DNA from: Rhynochetos jubatus
Lineage: Eukaryota; Chordata; Aves; Eurypygiformes; Rhynochetidae
Reading direction: 5' to 3'
DNA length: 64,000 nt
Assembly (NCBI GenBank): GCA_027574665.1
Contig: CM050648.1
Location: forward strand, 39,030,700-39,094,699
Shown in pieces: positions 28,501-36,639 of this stretch. Under the pieces are notes generated by a model. The model did not search any database. It saw nothing but the letters and a program-made list of their open reading frames with translations, and was not told where the DNA came from. A program made the translations under genes and the position numbers. How positions within the stretch are numbered: position 1 is the stretch's first letter; each line of letters begins with the position of its first letter.

Positions 28501-31500
28501 AGATGGTAACCAAGCAATATTCCTGACTATTCTTTCCTGAGCTCCAGTCAGAGGAAAAACTACAGGCACATCTTATTTGCACAGGCAGTAAATCCAGCGT
28601 TTCCAGAAGTACCAGACCAAATGCAAACGTGCAGACCAAACAGATCAGACATATTCAGTAGGTTCAGGGGAAGTTGCAACATACAGCTTTCTCCTGCCAG
28701 GAGGAAAGCCAGTTACCCCCCAAGACAACTATGAAGGGCACCTCTATTCAGCTATTTAATTCTGTACTGCCTACACAAATATTATACTGCACTACATTAG
28801 TGAGCATCTCTGAAGCTCAGAGGGTACAAAGCAAGACAGAAACAAGAGCTGAAGTTCCCAAGGGTGATTACAATCCTTTCCCAGTATATATGCCACTGTA
28901 TGCTGGAATCTCTTCCTACCTGCTCTTCTTGGCCTCCTATTACCTTTAATTTCATATAAGGCATTACACCTACCTGGAATTTTCCAGCTGCCCAAATGAC
29001 TTGATATGTCTCTCCACCCTCCCCCAGGCTACTATTCAAACAAAGTTACATTGCACAAATTTCTACCAAGTTCCACCATTCCCCATGGTGCAAAGCAGAA
29101 CATGGGACTTAAACCAGCAATTTGCTATTATTCAACTTGAAGATGAAGACCACTTCTCAAAAACAAATTGCTGCTTTTTCAAGCCCAATTTGTTATTTAT
29201 CAAACAGGTTCAGTGAAAAAGAAAACCAACTAAGTTTTAGAGTGATCAGTTAGGTGCACCAAGAAACCATGACAACGGAAGTTATGACAAAACAGCAGAT
29301 TTCTGACAGCTGGAGACACCGAGTTAGGAGCTGACTCCACAGTTTCCCTCTTTTAGCAAAAACTCCTGAAAAATACATACAACCAGGTAACTCAACCTTC
29401 AATTTCGTTGGAGTTGGTGTTTAAGAGTGGGATTTTTTTCTGTTTCATTGGAGTTGTTTTCTGTTTTATTGGAGTTTTTTGCAACCCAAAGTTTACAATG
29501 CAACCAAGAGGTGCTTGGACCAAATCACTTCAATTTTTTCCACTTGACTTTTTTTTGGACGTTTTTTCATTTGACTTTTAACACCTCTAAAACAAACTGC
29601 CTTCAGGGAATGAATATAGCTTAAAAAGTTACAAAGAAATGTATGTCATTACAAGGAGTAACCAAAATTCTGGAAAAATATTCAGACAGCAGTAAAAGGA
29701 GCTAAAAATTCATAATTTAACACAGAACAACACTTTTTTTTTTCCAAAGCAAATATCTGGAAAGAAAGCAACTCCCATTTTTAGTATCTTCCTGGAGTTT
29801 TCAAAGTCAGAACACTTGACACTTAAGTTATTGCAAATTGCCACAATGCATGTGTATACTAGCTACAGCCAAACATGACCAGCAATGGTGAGCAAGATGG
29901 GTTTTAAAACTCAATTTAGATTTTGTATTTAATTAGGAGGAGTATTCTATCTAACACTAGGCGTTGGAGTTTATGGGTGTTTTGGGTGGGTTTTTTTCCC
30001 CCATAAATAAAGAGTTTCAGTTAAAGTCATTAATCACTCTGAATTTACACAGAATAGCAACATACTAATGAGCTGGGACGCCATATTCCTCTTTATATTT
30101 GGCCCAGTCACACAAGGTATGAGCCTCAAAATCTTTTGTCCATGCCATGTCCATTGCTTAGACTTAACCAAATAGTATGGAGAGCACAATTCTCAAATAT
30201 AATTCTGTTACAATGAAAAACATAGACAGAGGCATAAAAGTTTCTTAAAAGGATCCAACCACAAATAAAGGAAATAAGAGCTGCATGTCAAGACTAGAAT
30301 CCTATCAAAATTAATCTCCTCATACTGACAGCTAATCTTCATAAAATGTACATCTGCTGTGTTTATTGTTTCAGAGGTATCTAAAGGTCACTTAAGACAG
30401 AATTATTTTTGGTCTGCCATTATAACTAACACAGAATAGTCTTTGTAAATTTATTTACTTTCTTACTCATTCTGTATTGAGACCTTAAGTCACTGACACA
30501 AAGAGTTCTACACCAACATCTTTCCTAGTAAATAGATACATTTCTCAGTGAAATACCATCACTAGAAGTGTGTTTCTTCAGCTTTTTGTTCTAACTTTAC
30601 ATGTGTTAATAATGAAGAATGTAGCCCCCACACACATTTAACAAGAGCAAACAGATTAATACACGTGCTTCGTTCCCAAAAATCTCACGTTAAGTTTTCC
30701 AACTAAACAAGGCAGTGATGAAGAATACTAAATGAAACTAATCTACAGTTACTAAAAGTATCTGTATCACTCCAACTCTGAAAACACCATATACTTCCGC
30801 AAACACTGTGAAAACATACAATGCAATTAGATATCGTGAAGAAATAACTCATTAAGTAAAGAAAATAAGCTTTAAGTTCCTTAACTGCTACTATCCATTG
30901 AATAACCACTTGCAAAATACACAAATGATGGCCAAAGGCATAAGAATAAATTTTTCATTAGATGCCGTTAACACCTCGAATAATATGGAAGAGTAAACCC
31001 TGGAAGAAACATAATATTTTGTTCTTGTTTTAAACCTAACATTTACATTTAAACATTCTACAAACCCCAAAATAATACACACATATATGTAAACACAAGT
31101 CAGCACTTTCCTATCACAGGTGCAATACAGTGGCACAACAAACAAAGTTGGGGGGGAAAAAGAGTTTCAGGAATGCCAGTTTCTCACCACCACCCTCCGC
31201 CCATAAAACATCACTTGTTGATGTCAGTTCTGATGTTTTATGTCAACTGTATGGTAGTTGGCAATTAGAATAAGAAAACTCTCAAGGCAGTGTAATTTAC
31301 TTATTCAAGCCTCTGAAATGCCAACACTAATATCTGACAGAACAGATGGACAGTACTGTTCTACACAGTAAACCTTCAATCCCACAAATTCTGGTCAAGG
31401 GAAACAGCACAGTACACCAACTTATAAACAACTAGAATAAAGATTCAAAAGCATTTTAGTAGACAATACAAATCAGCTACCTCCCAATATCATTTGGAGG

Positions 31501-34500
31501 TCTGATATTTTTTGTTTCAATATAAAAAAAACCCTCTATTTCTATGCATACATCCTTTTACCGCTCACTCACATTCTCTCATATGCTCTACCAGATCCGT
31601 GGGCAGTAACCTTTTTACCATTCTCTAACATTACTACTCTTATGTACAGAATCAACCACATATCAGTCTGTTAACTATCACATCTTGCCTCGAAGCTCCT
31701 TTAAGCTGGGACCTATCATGACACCTGAAAAAGATTACTGTCTGCTAACATAAGGTCAGTAAGGATTGCTGATACTGACTTAATTTATCCTCTTGAAAAA
31801 GTCTCTATCCCAAAGACAACTACTCATGCTACACTCTGCTACCACCTGCAACCTCCTAGGCCTTTAATCTAATGCTAAATCATAAATTAGGCTCATATTA
31901 AATAGACCTTATACCAAATGGAGATTATTGTTTTGTTTCACTACAGTTTTCATTTAGGTCACATTCTGACCAAGAGAATATACAGTAAGTATCCATTATT
32001 TAAAATTATGCCCTTCATAAAAATTCAAGTTCAGAAATGCAAGAATCTCTTCCTTACATAGCAGAGATGTTTTGATTCATTCTGCAGCACTGAAATTACA
32101 GCACACAAAAACATGCTAACATAAATAAGTAAAGCTGATTCATGAATTTTCACTATTAAACAAGTTGTAACATAACACCCAAATAAAAATGCTTAATGCT
32201 TCCACTCAAATTCATACATACAGAATACATAATCATACAAGTAGTTTTTCAACCATAATAGATGCATCTCAGTAACCTAACTGAAACTGAGATATGGTAA
32301 TTCAAAGAATGTGAGGCTGCAAACTACTTGCTAAAATGAATCTGACTTTTCTTCTCATTTAAGGGCAACATAGAAGGTGTAAACACAAAGTACTTCAAGA
32401 CATAAGGAAACAGTTAAAAGCTCCAGTTGGGGGAACAAAAAAAAAAACGGTGGAGGTATTAGAATATGAGAGAACAAGTATTCAAGAATGACCAAACTGA
32501 GAAGGTAAACACAAGCTCATATTTCTCTGAATGCTGAGATATTAAAAGGAACATGCCAAATTGAGCAAGGTTCAGGAACCATGTGCCACTTAGTAAGTTA
32601 GATATGTAATAAGCAGATGATGTGCACATAGACAGACTAATAGAATAACTACGCTGCAAATAACATTAAATGACAGTTCACAGAGAACAATTAGATTAGT
32701 TCAGAAAATGCATAGCGGGGAGCAAAGAGTACATGAGCTCAAAAAAAGTTTCTTATCTGCTCCAAGAAATAATAAGCATATTAACACACAGAGGTAGCTG
32801 TGTGCATATTCTTCTACAGCACAGCTTGCTGAGCACCTCAGAATTAAATGGGCACAAGTGTACTGGTTAGGCAAAAAGAATTCCCAGGTGGAATATTTGT
32901 CTTTATATCAAAGATTACATCTGATATTTCTGGTGTGGAATTTGTTATCCGAGATGCTGTTTATGACAGAGGAATATTAAGTAGCTAATTTCTTGTTTCT
33001 GTGGCAGAGAAGAAACCTCGCTGAGTATGATATTTAAAAAAAAAGATGCTGACAGACACATGAGAAAAAGTAGAAAAGCAGAAGGCCTACAAACACCAAG
33101 AGAATATTCTATACTGATGCTAAAATGAAGAGAAAAGCCCACAAAATTTCTGGGAATAAGGGAGGTGATGTGTTCTGCTCAGATATGAGTAACTAAATAG
33201 TCACGTGGCTGTTGTCTTGCAAAGCTAAGGAAGCTGTTCAAAAGATTCTTCCTGATGATTCTAGTACAGTGATTCTATTCACTGCACAGAAAGGCCCAAG
33301 GTGTACTGTTAAAGAGATTACAGAAGCATATCACAAAGTCAGCTACAAAAAAAGAAATAGCTATGTAATTGTCCAATTTATAATATTGATCTTCATTTAC
33401 AAAGTAAAACATTTTAAACTGATGTACCACTGTGCCACAGTAAAAATGCTGGGAGATAACATTTTGACACACAATTCCCTGTCATCTTGCTCTGACATAA
33501 GAGATATCCTATAGCTACATTCTCTTCCCACAACTGCCTGAAGACACATTAACTTCCATAAACAGCAATATTAGAGATTTAGACAGAAATACAAGGAATC
33601 AACTTACCTTTATTTCCTTGTCCTTTAGGTCTCTGTATATAGGAAAGTGGAAAAAAAAGAGCAAAACAACTTCAGTTAGAATCCTCTAATGTTTACTTTG
33701 GGGTAAATTCCATTTATTTGTCAATTCTGCTCTTTTCACCAGTTTAAAATATTATTAAAAACATGCCATTATAAAAATATTTTTATATAAAATATCATAT
33801 ATTAGCAAAACCCCAGCAAAATAATTTTCAAATGGAAAAATTTCACCAAAAGCCTCTGAAATAATCTTTTCTTTCACAGCATGTGAAGCTTAAATGGTGT
33901 TGAAAACCTGAGCAACAAATGTATTTTGATTGCTGTCCCTGCCCTCCCCCCCCCCCCCCCCCCAAATATAAGCAATAAACAAAGCACAGAGTAAAAGAAC
34001 AAAGGAAGTTAAGTTTAAGATTACTGCCAGTGCCAAAATTTCATTATCATATGTCATCTTTCAAGTTGACTGATGGGTACTTATCAGAGAATAACCTATA
34101 ATGCCTTGCTTTTTACATATACCAATGAATATACCGTGATATTGCAAGTTGAACTACAAGCTGTACATTCCCCCTCATCTAGGCAATTACATTGAGAAAA
34201 TTATACAGTCTGTATGAAGCTTTCACACAAGGAAATAATACCTTAAGGAGGATTTTTTTTTTTTTTAGGATTAGTCATTACAAAACCCTTAATCTGTCAT
34301 GCACTAAGAATCACTGTAACAGTACAAGTTACAGTATCCTTAATTACTCTATAGCAAACCAAAATAGCTTAGAAAAACAAATGCTAAGCCCACAAAAATC
34401 TAATTCATCTTCTCACATACATACAACTAAGCATGAGTGAGCTTCCAGGAGCCATCACTTTTTAACAATTTTTAGTCCTGAAAAAACTCAATATTCAGAG

Positions 34501-35735
34501 GTTTGAAAGTTTAGGAGGCAACCACCTCCATCTTGGTTTTATGTGCATCTGTCTCAAAGTTATCACAAGACTGTTAAACTCTGCCATTTAAATCTGCTCT
34601 GGTTTGTTCACCGCCCTCTCAAAACCAGAGGGAAAGAAAATCTCCGCAACCTTAAAGACCCCAACTGCCTCATTTTTGGGGATCAATCTAATCCAGACAC
34701 AAAGGTATGCAGAGACCAACAAACAAGAGACACAGAACTAAAAAAGTTGGGAAGAAGAAACCTTCATGGAAGACAGAGCAATGAAAAGCTCATGAGATCA
34801 TTGAACTAGAAATAAGTACATAAAAGGAAACTGGATAACATGCACAGAGACAAAAGAAACAAAACGTTAAAAGGCACAGAGAAAAAAAAATGGGGCAGGT
34901 GACTGCAGGACCAAAACTTTTGGGGAGTGGCACTGACCCACGGACGAAGCAGAGATCAAGACACAACAGCTTCCAGCCAAAAAGAAAGGCCAGCAGAGGC
35001 CTGGCAAAGAATAAAAAATAACAAACTCAAAGCTCCATGAAAATCCAACTGAAAGAGAGCAGCACGGAGCAGGGACAGAAACAGAGAACCGTTGGAAAAA
35101 GAGGAGGCCGCGGGAAGGAGCAGAAACCAGAGGCCCGAGGGGAGAAGAGGTGGGTGAGGAGAGAGAAAGGCACGAAGAGAAAAGATGCGGTAAGGAGGAG
35201 CCAGAGAGAATTAGGGGTGCGCAGCGGCAAGGGAGCTTGGGCGCCGCGGGGCGCTCTCAAGGCACTCCCGGAGTGGAGAGAAGCAACGGGAGCCCGGAGA
35301 GGCTTGGCCGGGAAGGGTTCGCTCGAGAGACGAGAACACACAAAGGGAAGGGAAGGGGACGGGACGGGCGCGAGCCGAGGGGCGCGGGGCTGAGCGCCGG
35401 CGGGCCCTGCGCGGCCGGGGAGGCGGAGCGGCTCTGGCGCGGATCAGCGGTTATAAATAGGGGCTGCCGGAGCTAGGGAAGGGACCCGCCATCCTGGGCG
35501 CCGCCGGCTCCGATTGATCGCCGCTCGCCATGGCGGCGGGGAGGGAAGGAAGGAGAAGGCCGCGAACCGCGCCGCCCCGGCGGCGAGGGAAGGTGCAGGT
35601 GGCCGCCCGGCCGCCGCCCCCCCCACCCCCCCGCCGGGGCTAACGACGGGCCAGGGAAGAGGGAAGGGCGAGGGAGCGGGCGGCCGCCGCCTCCCACTCT
35701 GCGCCCAGTACCTGGTCGACGCTGGTGGCTGACAT
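13504..35735 (-). CDS. YTHDF3: YTHDF3, cytoplasmic m6A reader protein (five coding exons, complete)
   Basis: YTHDF3 binds N6-methyladenosine in mRNA through its C-terminal YTH domain and, with YTHDF1 and YTHDF2, affects translation and decay of methylated mRNA in the cytoplasm (family knowledge). The CDS joins 35735-35712, 33632-33608, 28289-28204, 26857-25265 and 13527-13504, with GT donors and AG acceptors throughout. Exon lengths 24, 25, 86, 1593 and 24 nt total 1752 nt, which is 583 residues plus TAA (human: 585). Residues 1-45 are the N-terminal segment. About 46-410 is a P/Q/G/S-rich low-complexity region with a glutamine-rich stretch near 317-347. The YTH domain spans about 414-548, with the aromatic-cage tryptophans at 436, 490 and 495, two lower than the remembered human positions 438, 492 and 497. 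The ATG at 35735-35733 has A at -3, and no upstream ATG on this strand is seen between it and about 36000. Paralogs YTHDF1 and YTHDF2 are ruled out by the N-terminal and linker sequence, which follows YTHDF3 almost residue for residue. Isoforms cannot be judged from DNA alone. Confidence 0.97.
13528..25264 (-). other. YTHDF3: YTHDF3 intron 4
   Basis: An 11.7-kb intron between the large exon and the tiny terminal coding exon. It contains a plus-oriented CR1 (15910-16375) and a poly(A/T) tract at 19259-19277. The rest is AT-rich unique-looking DNA. The 34-codon open extension of exon 4 lies at its 5' end. Confidence 0.85.
15910..16375 (+). mobile_element. CR1 LINE, 3' fragment in YTHDF3 intron 4
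   Basis: Plus-oriented CR1 running from the C-terminal ORF2 region ([20 protein letters not shown] in frame) through the 3' UTR to a terminal GTGATTCTATG. It is 5'-truncated and antisense to YTHDF3. It is very similar to the copies at 10.1, 46.6 and 54.6 kb and appears little decayed. Confidence 0.94.
25265..26857 (-). CDS. YTHDF3: YTHDF3 coding exon 4 (low-complexity region and YTH domain)
   Basis: This 1593-nt exon encodes 531 residues (46-576), over 90% of the protein. It starts SNSYPPMSD after a TTGCAG acceptor and ends EEEEAMRR before the GTAAGA donor at 25264. The first part is rich in S, G, Y, P and Q, typical of the disordered prion-like half of YTHDF proteins. The Q/P stretch lies at about 25952-26044. 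The YTH domain occupies about 25349-25753, with cage tryptophans W436 (25687-25685), W490 and W495. The frame is intact, so this is an active gene exon and not a retrocopy. The open frame continues 34 codons past the donor into the intron, to a stop ending at 25160. Confidence 0.98.
26858..28203 (-). other. YTHDF3: YTHDF3 intron 3
   Basis: The shortest intron, 1346 nt, is phase 0. It is AT-rich with a G/T-rich tract at about 27876-27935. No repeat or gene is recognised in it. Confidence 0.85.
28204..28289 (-). CDS. YTHDF3: YTHDF3 coding exon 3
   Basis: The 86-nt exon completes a split valine codon and then encodes 28 residues, starting [11 protein letters not shown] and ending YLSSQTNQ, which matches YTHDF3 residues 18-45. 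The acceptor is TTATAG and the donor is GTAAGT-like (complement of 28203-28198). The acidic DDDFE patch of the N-terminal region lies here. It ends in phase 0 and joins directly to the SNSYPP start of exon 4. Confidence 0.95.
28290..33607 (-). other. YTHDF3: YTHDF3 intron 2
   Basis: About 5.3 kb of AT-rich sequence between the microexon and exon 3. It holds short T/G-rich tracts (for example near 29425-29475 and 29973-30000), but I see no CR1 element and no coding exon. Short open frames here lack any family resemblance. Confidence 0.85.
33608..33632 (-). CDS. YTHDF3: YTHDF3 coding exon 2 (25-nt microexon)
   Basis: The reverse strand encodes RPKGQGNK plus the first base of the next valine codon. 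It lies between a TACAG acceptor and a GTAAGTT donor. At 25 nt it is too short for ordinary ORF finding, but it exactly supplies residues 9-16 of YTHDF3 and the phase needed by the next exon. Because 25 is not a multiple of three, skipping it would shift the frame. Confidence 0.95.
33946..33963 (+). repeat. Poly(C) tract in YTHDF3 intron 1... flank of microexon
   Basis: Eighteen C in a row within intron 1, about 310 bp upstream (in the sense direction) of the microexon acceptor. In the transcript this is a G18 run. Confidence 0.9.
35452..35460 (+). promoter_or_regulatory. TATA-box-like element facing away from YTHDF3
   Basis: TATAAATAG lies in GC-rich DNA on the plus strand, opposite to YTHDF3, with a YY1-like CCGCCATCC about 35 bp downstream. 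If used, it would start an antisense or divergent transcript inside the first intron. No matching transcript can be shown from sequence. Confidence 0.3.
35712..35735 (-). CDS. YTHDF3: YTHDF3 coding exon 1 (start codon; 8 codons)
   Basis: The reverse strand reads MSATSVDQ, the known YTHDF3 N-terminus, and then meets a GT donor at 35711-35710. The exon ends in phase 0. A purine at -3 and the exact family N-terminus fix the start. The exon sits inside the CpG-rich promoter, with the 5' UTR extending to higher coordinates. Confidence 0.96.
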
Positions 35736-35985
35736 TCTTCACGGGGAGCCGCGATCCCCTCGCTCCGCTCCGCCTGGGCCTCGAGTGATTCCGCACGCCG
35801 GGGCCGCTCGCCCGCCCGCCCGCCGCGCTACTCGTCTCCGCCGCCGCCTCCTCCCCGCTGCCGCCTGATTGTCCTCGCCGCCGCCTGAGCTCGCTGCCGC
35901 CGCCGATCGGGTTCCCGCTGGAAGGAGCCGGCCGGCCGGACGCAGCGCCGCTTCCCCCCCCTCGCTCTAGGCTCCGCTTCCCCAC

Positions 35986-35993
35986 AATGGCGG
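35986..35993 (+). promoter_or_regulatory. YY1-like element near the inferred TSS
   Basis: AATGGCGG is a YY1 core. Such cores often sit at or just inside the start site of CpG promoters. A reverse-oriented relative, CCGCCATCC, lies at 35486-35494. Confidence 0.4.
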
Positions 35994-36009
35994 ACAGGCT
36001 CCGGCTCCC

Positions 36010-36018
36010 ACTTCCGCT
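36010..36018 (-). promoter_or_regulatory. ETS/GABPA-type site
   Basis: The minus strand reads AGCGGAAGT, an ETS-family core in a CpG promoter, close to the inferred YTHDF3 TSS. A second GGAAGG core lies about 20 bp further on. Confidence 0.5.
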
Positions 36019-36094
36019 CCGCGGCGCCCTGACCTTCCGCTCCCCCCTCCGCCGGCGTCGCCACTGACCTTTCCCTTCCCGTCCCCGCCCCCAT

Positions 36095-36102
36095 GTCACG
36101 TG
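36095..36102. promoter_or_regulatory. E-box GTCACGTG (USF/MYC/TFE family)
   Basis: GTCACGTG contains the palindromic CACGTG core with the flanking GT preferred by USF and TFE/MITF factors. It lies about 100 bp upstream of the inferred YTHDF3 start. Confidence 0.55.
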
Positions 36103-36185
36103 GGGAAGGAAGCAGCCCCGCGCGCGCCCTCCGCCAGCGACTCCGATGGCGCGGGGGGTGGGCCCTGCTGCGCCCGGCGGGAAGG

Positions 36186-36195
36186 GCGCATGCGC
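36186..36195. promoter_or_regulatory. NRF1 palindromic binding site
   Basis: GCGCATGCGC is a perfect palindromic NRF1 consensus, about 190 bp upstream of the inferred YTHDF3 start. It is one of three related elements within 150 bp. Confidence 0.75.
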
Positions 36196-36246
36196 GCCAC
36201 GGGGAGCAGGCGGAAGGAGTCTGTGCCTCTCCGTCAAGCCGCGGAG

Positions 36247-36255
36247 TGCGCATGC
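36247..36255. promoter_or_regulatory. NRF1-like half-perfect site
   Basis: TGCGCATGC followed by TC keeps one perfect NRF1 half-site and a degenerate second half. It lies 52 bp above the perfect palindrome. Confidence 0.55.
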
Positions 36256-36321
36256 TCATGGGGACGGCTGAGGAATGCTCGGGGAGGGGGCGATAAATAG
36301 CGTTAATTGCCTCTGTGCCAC

Positions 36322-36332
36322 TGCGCATGTGC
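36322..36332. promoter_or_regulatory. NRF1-like site
   Basis: TGCGCATGTGC matches the NRF1 consensus with one change in the second half-site. It is the third element of the cluster. Confidence 0.55.
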
Positions 36333-36639
36333 TGGGGGTGCAGCGGGGAGGGGGCGGGTGGTGTCTGCGCGCGGCAGGGCAGGGCCGGGACAGGGCCGGC
36401 GGCGTTCTGAGGGGACCCAGCTTGGCTGTCGTTGGTGGCCATATGGTGGGTGCGGGTGGGCCCGGGGAGCTCTCCCACTGTCACCTCTTGCCCGCCGTTC
36501 TCCTCCTTGGGTCCTGCCGCGGGCTGACGTGGCCCCGCTACCTCCTCCGCTTGGGGTTGTACGCGGCGGCCTAGGGGCAGTCGCCTGTGCCTCAGGGCGG
36601 TGCGGAGCGCTGCCTGGGGCCGGAGGCCGTACAGCCTTC

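Larger units (their letters stand above)
33633..35711 (-). other. YTHDF3: YTHDF3 intron 1
   Basis: The intron is bounded by the GT donor at 35711 and the CAG acceptor at 33633. About 35.1-35.7 kb is CpG-rich promoter DNA. The rest is AT-rich, with a run of 18 C at 33946-33963. No repeat family or coding exon is recognised. Confidence 0.85.

Noticed and set aside
33212..33514. 100-codon plus-strand frame near the microexon
   Set aside because: Opposite strand to YTHDF3, in intron 2, with no motif and no splice or codon-bias support.
35473..36237. 254-codon minus-strand frame over the CpG promoter
   Set aside because: It runs through the YTHDF3 start region in another frame (reads NVSHQRRPG instead of MSATSVDQ). 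Arg/Gly/Pro-rich composition is what GC-rich DNA gives by chance.
35828..36484. 218-codon minus-strand frame overlapping the promoter
   Set aside because: Low-complexity Arg/Ala/Pro composition, overlaps the 5' UTR and promoter motifs, no family resemblance.
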